Positions 24,369 through 32,785 of a stretch of 40,255 nucleotides of DNA are shown here, piece by piece; position 1 is the first letter of the stretch, and every line of letters begins with the position of its first letter. The notes below the pieces were generated by a model. The model had not been told where the DNA came from, searched no databases, and saw only the letters and a program-made list of their open reading frames with translations. This DNA is from Candidatus Cloacimonadota bacterium (GTDB taxonomy: Bacteria > Muiribacteriota > UBA6191), in contig JACFNL010000004.1 of assembly GCA_019454875.1 (NCBI GenBank), positions 42,188-82,442 on the forward strand, in the 5' to 3' direction. The translations under genes and the position numbers were made by a program.

Positions 24369-26309
24369 ATGACTAATCAAAACAGATATTTTCGCCGTGG
24401 TGTTGTCATTTTTGTGGCCTTTTCCCTCATAGGAATCATTGGGGTATTTGCTGCTATCTATCTATACTCCTCATCTCAATCCAAAAGTATGTCCCGAAGA
24501 ATCTTCTGGGGTGAGTCTGCTTTTTTTCTGGCCGAATCCATCCTTGATGAAACCTTTCATATTCTAAAAGTCCGATCAAGAGATCCAAGAGAGACAAAAA
24601 TTGGAGGTGGTGCCTGGTTTGAAACTACCCTGGAATCGCAAAAAGGCAAAAAACTTCTGATGGATGTACGGGCAGAGGAATACACTCTCCTCAAAGAAAA
24701 GGCTGAGTTTATTCAACAGATGGGAGTGTCTCCTAAGGACATTGAAATCCTGATTCGCACAATTCCCTTTGAAAAGGCTTCCAACAGCAGACTGGCCTCA
24801 GGTGAAATTCATGGGGTCATGGAAGTTGTGGTCACCATGCGGGTTCCACTCGGCATTGGTGCAAAACAGGAAAGTGGTATCACCAGGCAGGTTGTTGGTC
24901 GCAGGGAATTTAGAAGGGTTAAGGTCTTAGGCAATGATGTTTCCCAGGAATACATGCTCATGGTGAAGAACCCGCCCCCCACTCATTCTGGGAGCAATTC
25001 TGATTTCACCAGATTAAACCTTGTGAACCCATTGCCAAACTCTCATTCCTCGGTTTTTGGACGGGTATGGTTAGGAGATAAGGATAGTCCCCATGTTCTC
25101 CAACCAGCACAGACCTCAGGGCTTGAGGCTTTGTGGCTTAGCAAAAGTGGGGTCTATGGAGAAAGGAATCCGGCAGGCTTTTATGAAAATGAGTTTCGGG
25201 ATGCCAGGTTTTTTGAGGACAACCAGGCAGAAAACAAGGATCGCCTTGAATTTGTTCTGGATAATCTTTTACAGGATCCGAATCTTAGCCGGGTAATGCA
25301 GGAGACTTATCCTGGTCAGAATTTTGTTTTTGCCAATCTGAATGAAGAACAGAAACAAACGGCCCGTGAGATTCTCAGACAGTGGTTGATCAGTAATTTT
25401 AGAAGTTATCCCAATAATGTATTGAGTATGCGTTCCTACCCAGCCGGAATTGCCTATCCTTCCCTGTCTATCTCGATTGACTCACCCTTAGGAAACCCTG
25501 TGGCTATCGAGGGTAAGGCTGTGCGTCTTTTTGGGTTTTTAGGCGAGAATCTTTATAATGGCAAGATGCTTGGTGGGGAAGAAGCCAGTGAAACCGAGTC
25601 CAAATTCAGCTTTTACGATATTCGCCTTGCTGCAGAATTGTACACACATAAGGAAAAGGCCTGGCTTCCTGTGTTTTACGGAGTGGAAGGCAAATCCAAT
25701 AATGTGGAGTTAGCTAACAAACATGTGGGTTTTACGGTGGCTGAAAATTTTGCCTATATTTATGGTATCAGTGATAGGGGTGCCTTTTTAGATTACCTGG
25801 CAAGTCATGCCTTAAAGACAACAGACGGCAAAATTTATATCAAACTGGATGGGGTTAGTGTTGTTTATGATCATCTCGTGTTTCGGGGTGAATATGTATA
25901 TGATGGATGTGGTGTGTTACTGGCTGTGGGTGGTGTCACTTTTGAGTCCGGTTCCTCATTAAAAAGAGTGCAGCCCGAATCGGCTAGCTGTATGGCAATT
26001 GTTGCCCGAAACCTGCCCGTGAAAAGTTCGCGTTCCCCAGCTTTAAGTGTTCAGACTGTCGAGCCTATTGAGGCGCATATTTCTGTCCTTGGTTTTGATG
26101 CCAAGACATCACAGAATAAATGGATTGCTTCTTCTCCAGTCAATATAAAAGGTGGTGTGGCTACCGATGATCTGGACTTGAATCAGATTCCCATTGGTTC
26201 AACGATTGTATATGATGAGGTCTTTTCAAGACAGTATGCCGCTCTCTCCGTGGGGGTTCCCATCCAGTTCTATAAAATTCATAATTTACAGAAGGAAAAG
26301 AAGGACTGA
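24369..26309 (+). CDS. PilX/GspK-like minor-pilin-type membrane protein
   Basis: 646 residues. The N-terminus has a basic stub, a TM helix (RRGVVIFVAFSLIGIIGVFAAIYL, about 9-32) and then WGESAFFLAESILDE (47-61). That order and the AES.L(D)E motif resemble PilX and related type IV pilus proteins, which lack the usual Glu+5 signal. The C-terminal half (from about 400) is rich in short alternating beta segments (DGKIYIKLDGVSVVYDHLVF). It heads a tight four-gene group (4 bp to the next gene, then 4-bp overlaps) that ends in a true prepilin, which supports a role in a pilus or secretion pseudopilus. The family call is moderate. Confidence 0.6.
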   Translation: MTNQNRYFRRGVVIFVAFSLIGIIGVFAAIYLYSSSQSKSMSRRIFWGESAFFLAESILDETFHILKVRSRDPRETKIGGGAWFETTLESQKGKKLLMDVRAEEYTLLKEKAEFIQQMGVSPKDIEILIRTIPFEKASNSRLASGEIHGVMEVVVTMRVPLGIGAKQESGITRQVVGRREFRRVKVLGNDVSQEYMLMVKNPPPTHSGSNSDFTRLNLVNPLPNSHSSVFGRVWLGDKDSPHVLQPAQTSGLEALWLSKSGVYGERNPAGFYENEFRDARFFEDNQAENKDRLEFVLDNLLQDPNLSRVMQETYPGQNFVFANLNEEQKQTAREILRQWLISNFRSYPNNVLSMRSYPAGIAYPSLSISIDSPLGNPVAIEGKAVRLFGFLGENLYNGKMLGGEEASETESKFSFYDIRLAAELYTHKEKAWLPVFYGVEGKSNNVELANKHVGFTVAENFAYIYGISDRGAFLDYLASHALKTTDGKIYIKLDGVSVVYDHLVFRGEYVYDGCGVLLAVGGVTFESGSSLKRVQPESASCMAIVARNLPVKSSRSPALSVQTVEPIEAHISVLGFDAKTSQNKWIASSPVNIKGGVATDDLDLNQIPIGSTIVYDEVFSRQYAALSVGVPIQFYKIHNLQKEKKD

Positions 26310-26312
26310 GGC

Positions 26313-26642
26313 ATGGATCTTCAGGAAATCAGGGAATGGATCATTGAGAACAGAAATATAGTTGTTTCTTTTCTTTTAGGAACCCTGATTGTTTTGCTTC
26401 TTGTATTCTGGGTTTCGGGATACAGGACAGAGAAGGTTCGTGTAGAAAGAGGGATTGTTGAATTGTCGTCTGAGACTATCGAACCTCTGGATGGGGTGGA
26501 AATTGTTCCTTTAGCAGAGGTTCCGCTTGAGGCATACAGTGAGTCTTTAAGGGATGGCAGTCAGATAAATGCAGTGGGTCGTGAGGCTAGACAGGAACTG
26601 GAGGCTGTATTTTTAAATCAGCCTTCTCAGGGGGCAAGATGA
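26313..26642 (+). CDS. small bitopic membrane protein
   Basis: 109 residues with one TM helix (about 16-36, VVSFLLGTLIVLLLVFWVSG) and an acidic periplasmic tail. It begins 4 bp after the PilX-like gene and overlaps the next gene by 4 bp, so it is probably co-expressed and may be an assembly partner. No family recognised. Confidence 0.65.
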   Translation: MDLQEIREWIIENRNIVVSFLLGTLIVLLLVFWVSGYRTEKVRVERGIVELSSETIEPLDGVEIVPLAEVPLEAYSESLRDGSQINAVGREARQELEAVFLNQPSQGAR

Positions 26643-27487
26643 GACATATTTGTTTGGTTTTAGTTCTGGTTTTTCAAGGTTATTCCGAGGAGTATCTTTT
26701 AAAATTTGCTCAGAATACCCCGCACACGACCTATTATTATGTGATGTCCAAGGTAGATGCCAATTTGGTATTACCGGAACAGATTCGCAGCTATCAGGAG
26801 GATGTGGCCGGGGTTTTACGCGACCAGTATTTTTTGGAAGCCGATGCTTCAGGATTTAATGCTCATCGCCTGTTCACAGTGGAGGAGTATCTTTTAAACG
26901 GAAAAAAGGTGGATATCCCTGAATATCTGTCCTCACTTCTTGACTATAATTATCTGGTTCACCAGAACAGAGGAGTTGTGAAAAAATCAATAAACCCTGA
27001 TTTTGATCCCCTGGATGTTATGGAAATGAATCTGGTTCTTCCCGAGAAAAAAATCAAAATTGGCAGCCAGTGGGCTTCCGAATATTGGGCTTCGTTACCC
27101 ATTGCCGGAAGCGACAGAATCAAACTGGAAGGTAACTGGCAGCTTAAGGAAGTGAATGGGGATGTGGCAACCATATCGGGCAGATTTCAGGCCAAGGTGG
27201 CAGCCACTAAGGCTATGCCTTATGCTGGCCTGTTAAGGTTTATGGCCCAGCATATGTTCTCACTATCCAAGGGAGTCATTCTGGAAGGCAAACAGTCCCT
27301 GGACTTTCGTTATGAATCCAGAACAGAATTGGCTCGCCTGTACAGTAAGGAAGTGAGTGATGGCACAAGATTGGGATACAGGCTTAAATTTATGGCAGAT
27401 ATCCGGCCCATGACAGAGGCAGCAGCTGTTTTGAGGATTCCTGCTGAATATGCACCAGTCTATGCACCAATGGATGACACAGAATGA
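26639..27487 (+). CDS. secreted protein of unknown function
   Basis: 282 residues with a short signal peptide (MRHICLVLVLVFQGYSEE), so periplasmic or surface. The region after residue 120 reads as a beta-rich domain (LVLPEKKIKIGSQWASEYW, then GSDRIKLEGNWQLKEVNGD). No family recognised. It overlaps both neighbours by 4 bp within the pseudopilin-like group. Confidence 0.7.
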   Translation: MRHICLVLVLVFQGYSEEYLLKFAQNTPHTTYYYVMSKVDANLVLPEQIRSYQEDVAGVLRDQYFLEADASGFNAHRLFTVEEYLLNGKKVDIPEYLSSLLDYNYLVHQNRGVVKKSINPDFDPLDVMEMNLVLPEKKIKIGSQWASEYWASLPIAGSDRIKLEGNWQLKEVNGDVATISGRFQAKVAATKAMPYAGLLRFMAQHMFSLSKGVILEGKQSLDFRYESRTELARLYSKEVSDGTRLGYRLKFMADIRPMTEAAAVLRIPAEYAPVYAPMDDTE

Positions 27488-27966
27488 AATCTAAACAGGG
27501 ATTTACCTTAATTGAAATTATGGTAGCCTCTGCCATTCTTGCTTTGGCAGTTATCCCCATTTTTGACATGATGTCTGGGGCCAACAAAACCATGGCCAGC
27601 GTTGAGGAAGAATCCATTGCATACGGTCTTTGTACCGAAGCCGCCGAGTGGATGCAGTCACTGGCATACCGTGAACTTCTGGTAATCCCATCAATTGCCA
27701 AGGGTTTTTTGGATTTTCGTAGTGTTGAGGGCGGGTTTGAGTCCCTGGAACAACCCGTAAAGAGTCTTAAAGTTGGGGATTCAGCCTATTCCTATGAGCC
27801 AGCAGAGCAGTTTTCAGCATATACTCGTCGTATTCGGGTCTATGGGCCAGATGAGAACCGCCCTCGTGGTATCCGCATAGTAGTTGAGGTTCACTGGAAG
27901 GCCAGATTGCGTCAGTCTCAGGAGAACAAAGTCAGCCTGGAACTGGCTAAATTTGAACTGGATTGA
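27484..27966 (+). CDS. type IV pilin-like/pseudopilin (PilV/GspI type)
   Basis: 160 residues. The class III signal is unmistakable: KSKQG followed by FTLIEIMVASAILALAVIP, with the cleavage Gly6, Phe7 (+1) and Glu at +5. After processing by PilD-type peptidase the helix would join a pilus or pseudopilus. The remaining 130 residues are typical of a short minor pilin. No peptidase, ATPase or secretin gene is in the window, so the machine it serves is elsewhere. Last of the 24369-27966 gene group. Confidence 0.92.
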   Translation: MKSKQGFTLIEIMVASAILALAVIPIFDMMSGANKTMASVEEESIAYGLCTEAAEWMQSLAYRELLVIPSIAKGFLDFRSVEGGFESLEQPVKSLKVGDSAYSYEPAEQFSAYTRRIRVYGPDENRPRGIRIVVEVHWKARLRQSQENKVSLELAKFELD

Positions 27967-28032
27967 AGCAAATTTTTGCCCAGTAGGGCTGTTATTCTGA
28001 TTTTTTGCCAGAATTTGTCCGAATCAGCTTTT

Positions 28033-29466
28033 ATGAGCCAGGAATTTACAGACAATTTACTTCAGGATCTCGCTTTTCTCAAAGAAGTTACCGGGGAATT
28101 TCAAAATGATCCCTCTTTAACAAAGATGTTTGGGTCCTTAGCAGATCGGGCCCGAAGACTTTTGATGCAGGAGATGGAATACAGCCGCAATCTACTGGAT
28201 TTGAAGGTATTAATTCTAGGAGAGTTTAACTCGGGAAAGTCCAGTTTTGTGAATACCCTGCTTGGGGAGGTTCTCTGCCCAGTCGGGGTCAAACCAAACA
28301 CTTTTGGATTTACGAAATTTGTTTATGGGGAGAGGATTAAATTCCTGACAAAGGATCAGGAAATTTCTTTTAAGGATTATCATCATCAGGTTCAGATTAA
28401 ACCTGTAAAAACAAAGGCAAGTGCCGATTCATTTCAGGTTTGTAAGCCACATCCACTGCTAAAAGGTGTTTCATTACTGGATACTCCGGGCCTTTCCAAC
28501 CCTTTTCTGAAGAATCTGGAAGATACCTGGTTACCCTCAGAACTTGTGGAATCTGATGCTGTTATTCTAGTAGTCAACTCCAGTGATAGAACTGGTTTAA
28601 AACATAGCCTCAACAGTCTTTACAAAAGAAGGAGTTGTAACCCAAAACTGCGTTGGTATCTGGTTCTGAGCTGGTCTGATCTTTTAGGTTCAGATCAGTT
28701 AAATGCCCTCAAAGATGAGATTAAAAGCAGTTTTCCTGACTGGTTTGAGAAGACTTTAATCTACTCTTCCCGATTGTCCTCCAGTCAGGAATTGAGTAAT
28801 GAACCTTTGTACTCCCTTTTCCGAAAACTTTCCATGGAGAGACTGGAGATTCTTCGTTTCAAAAGGTTAAGAGCCTGGGCCGAGTACTCTGCTTTAAGAA
28901 ATTCTACCTTAAAAAATGCCGTGGAATCACTAAAACCCAATCAGGAGCAGGACATAAATCGCAGATTTGTGAACCAGTTCATTAGTAGTCTTCAGCCCAG
29001 GGTACAGGATTTTTTTAATCAGGCAAAATCCGGAGATCAATTATGCAGACTATTGTTTAAAGAGCAGATCGGCAAGGAGTTAAAAAAGGTGAGCAGGGAG
29101 TTTAAAGCAGAACCATGTTTTCTAACCCATCTGCAAAACTGCCTGTCAAAACTTCTTAAAAATTCACGCATCCTGCAAATCCTTTTTAGTGATACCCTGC
29201 AATCCAGAGACTCTGCCTTAAGAAACAAGGTGTCCCGTATCAATTCCATGCTTAATCAGGAGCTTCCACTACGAAAGCAACTAGGCGCAGAGCAGCTAAA
29301 AAATCTCACAGCAGAGCAGATGGGGCGGTTTCTGGGGCAGACAGTTATGGAAGTTTTGTCTTGGGAACTGTCCTATAGTCTAGGACAATTTACAGGGAAA
29401 AATGAGTCGATCAGAAATGCAGTTACCAAAATTCGATCCTATTTAGGAGAACAGGCCTGTGCATAA
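28033..29466 (+). CDS. bacterial dynamin-like GTPase, first of a pair
   Basis: 477 residues from the ATG at 28033; the frame opens earlier at 27976, but the extension is unconvincing. Neither start has a strong Shine-Dalgarno. G1 is GEFNSGKS (63-70), G3 is DTPG (150-153), and a threonine-bearing switch I loop is present (KPNTFGFTKF). G4 is eroded to SWSD (213-216) instead of the usual xKxD. The C-terminal two thirds are helical. This is the GTPase-plus-stalk arrangement of dynamin-like proteins, which remodel membranes. It overlaps the second GTPase by 8 bp. Confidence 0.8.
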   Translation: MSQEFTDNLLQDLAFLKEVTGEFQNDPSLTKMFGSLADRARRLLMQEMEYSRNLLDLKVLILGEFNSGKSSFVNTLLGEVLCPVGVKPNTFGFTKFVYGERIKFLTKDQEISFKDYHHQVQIKPVKTKASADSFQVCKPHPLLKGVSLLDTPGLSNPFLKNLEDTWLPSELVESDAVILVVNSSDRTGLKHSLNSLYKRRSCNPKLRWYLVLSWSDLLGSDQLNALKDEIKSSFPDWFEKTLIYSSRLSSSQELSNEPLYSLFRKLSMERLEILRFKRLRAWAEYSALRNSTLKNAVESLKPNQEQDINRRFVNQFISSLQPRVQDFFNQAKSGDQLCRLLFKEQIGKELKKVSREFKAEPCFLTHLQNCLSKLLKNSRILQILFSDTLQSRDSALRNKVSRINSMLNQELPLRKQLGAEQLKNLTAEQMGRFLGQTVMEVLSWELSYSLGQFTGKNESIRNAVTKIRSYLGEQACA

Positions 29467-31087
29467 TGAGGATATATTAGAGCTTATAGGCAAGGCATCT
29501 TTATTGCCGTCTCGCGATCACACCATTCTTAAGGATGAGTTTTTAGAGGAACTGCGGGCTAGGAACCGTCCCTCAGTCCTTCTGGTTACCGGGGGTGAAA
29601 GGTCTGGTAAATCCACAATTCTTAAGGCTTTGTTTCCCGAACTGTCTACGGTTTTGCCTGTGGATGAAAAGCATGGCATTCTAATACTGAATTATGGGAT
29701 TAAGACTTTAGTACAAAAGAGGGAAGAACTAGGAATCCCTGTGACAGAAATCTCGTTACGGGATGAACGACTTCGATCTATTACTGTCATAGAATCACCT
29801 TTATCTGTTTCTAAAGATGTTTTTTGGTATCAGAACTGGAAACACCTTCTCTTAAAGGCGGATCGCTGTTTATTTGTAAGTTATGCTGGCAAACCGCTTG
29901 CTTCTTATGAACTGGACTTTGTCAGGGAACATCTAGGCCATATGGGAGCGGAGCGCATTCTGTTTACTCTTCACAAGGTGGATCAGGTGGATTCAACTCA
30001 GGAACTTCTGGACTGGGTTCTGGAATTGAGGACAGCTCAATTTATCTGTTCCGAAGTGACGCTTAGCTCCGTCAATGACAAAACAGGCTTAGGGACATTT
30101 CTGGATTTTTTGCAAAAACTACTGTTGGATCCATCCCTAAATCAGGATCTTTACCACAGGCTCCTGTACGGCCTAAGAAGCGGGATAATGACCTTGGAGT
30201 TAAAATTATCCGGATTAAATTCAAGGCTTGATGGTTGTGGTCGCTCCGAGGAAGAAATCAGCAAAAAACTTGAGAATCTCAATGAGAAGCAGGATCACTT
30301 AAAACATTCATTTATGGCTTTTTCTGAAGGTCTGGAACAGGAATTTTCCGAGCATATGCAGGAGCTATCCACAAATATAGGCCTTGAAAGGCAGTTGATT
30401 CTGTCTTTGCTTACAAAGTCTGTTGCTGACAAATCCAGCCTGAGCCGAACTGGTACAGAATTAGTCTGGATCCTTCGTTATGCTTTGGAAAAACACAAAC
30501 CCGAGATTCAGTCCCACATTGTGAATGCAATTGGAAAAATCAGGGAAAGCACCCTGTCCCTGTGTAAACTTCTGGCAGAAACTGTACATACTGAGCTTGA
30601 TTTTCCTCTGGATACCATTCGTAAGGTATTAGATTCTGCAGTGCAGGAAATGGTTAATGACTGGCTTTTATTCACGCATCAGGAATTGGACAGGCTTTTT
30701 ACGCGTATGCCGGATTTAAAAAATTCCAAATCCTGGCAGGCTGCCCTGTATTCTCAAAACAAAAAACGGGAAAAGATGGAGGCCATCATTGAGGAGTTGA
30801 ATCACCTGTTGACGGACTGTTTTGCAGCCGTGGAACTGTCCTTAAGACAAAGATTTTTGCCAGCAGCAGAGGCAATCTGGAAAAAACTGGCTCAGGATTT
30901 ACAAAGACACACAGAAGTTTTAAGGCAGGAGATGGAAAGTTTAAGACATACCAGAGACAGACAGAAGGAAATCAGGGTATCGCTTAAACAGAAGGAGGAT
31001 AATTTACAATCCATCTTGAAGGAATGGAAAAGTCTAGCGCAACTTACCCAGAGTCATCGCAATCGGCTGCAGCATGGCCTGGCCTAA
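29459..31087 (+). CDS. dynamin-like GTPase partner with degenerate G3
   Basis: 542 residues from a GTG (29459) preceded by AGGAGA. G1 is GGERSGKST (45-53). G3 is altered to IESP (111-114) rather than DxPG, while G4 HKVD (172-175) is intact. A long helical, coiled-coil tail follows (SGLNSRLDGCGRSEEEISKK, then LRQEMESLRHTRDRQKEI). It is the reverse of its neighbour, which keeps G3 but loses G4. Paired bacterial dynamin-like proteins that hetero-oligomerise are known. The 3' end overlaps the M14 carboxypeptidase by 54 bp on the opposite strand. Confidence 0.75.
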   Translation: MHNEDILELIGKASLLPSRDHTILKDEFLEELRARNRPSVLLVTGGERSGKSTILKALFPELSTVLPVDEKHGILILNYGIKTLVQKREELGIPVTEISLRDERLRSITVIESPLSVSKDVFWYQNWKHLLLKADRCLFVSYAGKPLASYELDFVREHLGHMGAERILFTLHKVDQVDSTQELLDWVLELRTAQFICSEVTLSSVNDKTGLGTFLDFLQKLLLDPSLNQDLYHRLLYGLRSGIMTLELKLSGLNSRLDGCGRSEEEISKKLENLNEKQDHLKHSFMAFSEGLEQEFSEHMQELSTNIGLERQLILSLLTKSVADKSSLSRTGTELVWILRYALEKHKPEIQSHIVNAIGKIRESTLSLCKLLAETVHTELDFPLDTIRKVLDSAVQEMVNDWLLFTHQELDRLFTRMPDLKNSKSWQAALYSQNKKREKMEAIIEELNHLLTDCFAAVELSLRQRFLPAAEAIWKKLAQDLQRHTEVLRQEMESLRHTRDRQKEIRVSLKQKEDNLQSILKEWKSLAQLTQSHRNRLQHGLA

Positions 31088-32161
31088 TTTTATGGATCTT
31101 TGAGGACTCCATCCATTGACTGAATCAGGCAGATTCAGATTGTCCTTAAATGGCATCTCCAAAGTCAAAGAAAGGCATCCAAAGTGTTCGGCCACCCAGT
31201 TGGTTGCCATACTCAGATTTCCCTCTCCCGGTTTACTCTTTTCATATCCTTCTGTTGTTTGAAAATCCGGGCATATTTTCTCCAGATGGTAGGAAAATTC
31301 GGACTCAAGCTCACAGATCCTCTGCGAGTAACCCGGTGTACCCTCACTGCCAGCAAAAAAGCAGTAGGGAAGACCCTCATCTCCATGAATGTCCAAAAAC
31401 AGATCCACCCCGGTACTCATCATTTTCTGACGGACCAGAAAAACTTCAGGACTGTTGTCCATATTAGGTTCCAACCATTCACGATTAAGATTTTTTCCGG
31501 CAAAATTGGCTCGCAGATTTCCATGAAAGGCACCATCCGGATTCATGTTGGGAACCATATAAAACACGGCAGGCTGCAAAAGAGACTTGGATACAGAATC
31601 CGAAAGATCAGTCAGTCTTTCGATCATGCCTTGCATAAACCACTCAGCCATGGTTTCACCTGGGTGTTGTCTGGCAATAACCCAGATTCTCATGGCAGCC
31701 CGATCCTCGTCACCGACAATCAGTAAATCAATGTCTCTGCCTTGAACGGTCTGCCCTAATACCTCATGGCGAACATGGGAGAATTTTTGGGCCTGTCCAA
31801 TCAAGTGCAGGTGCCTTTCCAGAGAGAAGGGGGCAAAATAGGCAAAAAATATGGAGTCGTGTAAAGGCTTATGATGAATTGCCATCACCTGACCATTGTA
31901 GGTGGTGTTAACCCGAAACCAGTTCTGCCCATCGTAGGAAGCTACAGCCCTGTAATTCTGAAATCCTAAAGGGTATGTAGCACTGGATGCGTTTAGAAAT
32001 TGCAGACGGCAATCCCTGTCCCTTGCTCCGGCCAGCCTGAAATAGAACCATTGCATAAAATCGCAGTTGGTATCTGATCGTAGTTTTAAGAAAATGTCGG
32101 GGGCTGACTGACATTCAAGGACTTCAATACTTCCACCGTCAAAGTGCGAACTGATGAACAT
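31034..32161 (-). CDS. M14 metallocarboxypeptidase (cytosolic, AGBL/Nna1-like)
   Basis: 375 residues, no signal peptide. Zinc ligands are His166 and Glu169 (RQHPGETM, 165-171) and His259 (DIHGDEG, 257-263). Substrate-binding Asn/Arg lie in FAGKNLNREW (220-229), and the catalytic glutamate is Glu335 (LTLEMPFKDN). The N-terminal beta-domain (1-120, AGARDRDCRLQFLNAS) preceding the peptidase is characteristic of the cytosolic carboxypeptidase subgroup. Eukaryotic members trim glutamate from tubulin; bacterial substrates are unknown. GGAGG precedes the ATG. The adjacent dynamin gene's 3' end overlaps its own. Confidence 0.93.
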   Translation of the reverse strand: MFISSHFDGGSIEVLECQSAPDIFLKLRSDTNCDFMQWFYFRLAGARDRDCRLQFLNASSATYPLGFQNYRAVASYDGQNWFRVNTTYNGQVMAIHHKPLHDSIFFAYFAPFSLERHLHLIGQAQKFSHVRHEVLGQTVQGRDIDLLIVGDEDRAAMRIWVIARQHPGETMAEWFMQGMIERLTDLSDSVSKSLLQPAVFYMVPNMNPDGAFHGNLRANFAGKNLNREWLEPNMDNSPEVFLVRQKMMSTGVDLFLDIHGDEGLPYCFFAGSEGTPGYSQRICELESEFSYHLEKICPDFQTTEGYEKSKPGEGNLSMATNWVAEHFGCLSLTLEMPFKDNLNLPDSVNGWSPQRSIKLGQAMLQPIAMTLGKLR

Positions 32162-32230
32162 GGTTTTCCTCCATCACTGGCAGGATAACTGTCCTTGCTC
32201 CAAGGGGCAAGTAGCTTGAGCTTGCTTTAT

Positions 32231-32267
32231 GGCAGGTTTTTAAACATTATTCATTTAAAAACCTGCC
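32231..32267 (-). repeat. perfect 14-bp inverted repeat between ssb and the M14 gene
   Basis: GGCAGGTTTTTAAA (32231-32244) and TTTAAAAACCTGCC (32254-32267) are exact reverse complements around a 9-base loop. It lies 15 bp after the ssb stop. No T-run follows it on the minus strand, so it is not a standard intrinsic terminator. It could stabilise the ssb mRNA 3' end or be an operator for the M14 gene. Confidence 0.7.
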
Positions 32268-32281
32268 GATGGTATCCGGTT

Positions 32282-32629
32282 TTATACTGCAAGTGCTGAG
32301 TTGTTATCCTCGCGATTCCCCAGAAACTTGACTACTCGCGCAACAACTTCATGGCGTTTCTGTTGCACTCCAGCCTGATCTACCCATGTGCTGGTCTGAA
32401 TCCTTCCCTCCACCATAACTGGTTTACCCTTCTTAAGAAATCGAGCACAGCTTTCGGCCTGATTCTTGAATGTAACAATTCGCATGAATGTGGGGCTGGC
32501 ATCCTTTTGAAATGAATCATTCACTGCAATATCAAAACTGCACACGGGGGTTCCGTTGTTTGTGTTTTTTAGCTCCAGGTCACGAGTTACATTTCCCATC
32601 AACATTACTTTGTTAAATCCTCTTGTCAT
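32282..32629 (-). CDS. ssb: single-stranded DNA-binding protein, tailless
   Basis: 115 residues forming one OB fold: FNKVMLMGNVTRDLELK (5-21), the FDIAVNDSF strand (32-40), IVTFKNQAESCARFLKKGKP (51-70) and VEGRIQTSTW (73-82). It binds single-stranded DNA. Usual bacterial SSBs continue with a flexible linker and end in an acidic tip (DDDIPF-like) that recruits partners. This one stops at NREDNNSALAV, without linker or tip. It could be a secondary or competence-type SSB, or the lineage may lack the tail. A strong AAGGAG precedes the ATG. Perfect inverted repeats lie in its leader and downstream. Confidence 0.93.
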   Translation of the reverse strand: MTRGFNKVMLMGNVTRDLELKNTNNGTPVCSFDIAVNDSFQKDASPTFMRIVTFKNQAESCARFLKKGKPVMVEGRIQTSTWVDQAGVQQKRHEVVARVVKFLGNREDNNSALAV

Positions 32630-32630
32630 T

Positions 32631-32667
32631 TTTAAACTCCTTGTCTTGTTATGAAACTGAGTTTAAA
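32631..32667 (-). promoter_or_regulatory. perfect 9-bp inverted repeat in the ssb leader, touching the ribosome site
   Basis: TTTAAACTC (32631-32639) and GAGTTTAAA (32659-32667) are exact reverse complements with a 19-base spacer. The proximal arm includes part of the ssb ribosome site, AAGGAG (32642-32637 on the minus strand). As RNA it could occlude the site; as DNA it could be an operator in the divergent gap. Confidence 0.6.
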
Positions 32668-32785
32668 TGAGGAGATGTATGTAGGGGCAGGCTCAAATAT
32701 AGTTATCAGAGCTGATTCTTTTTCCTGATCCTTAAGCAAAATGATAAGATGTTTTGAGTTCTATACGCTTGATGGAGGTAGTGTT

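Noticed and set aside
27976..28032. N-terminal extension of the first dynamin-like protein to 27976
   Set aside because: No ribosome site, and the extension contains noncoding-like sequence with inverted repeats; ATG 28033 is preferred though also weak.
31184..31726. A 180-residue open frame on the plus strand inside the M14 gene
   Set aside because: The minus-strand frame has all M14 catalytic motifs; this frame has no motif or ribosome site.
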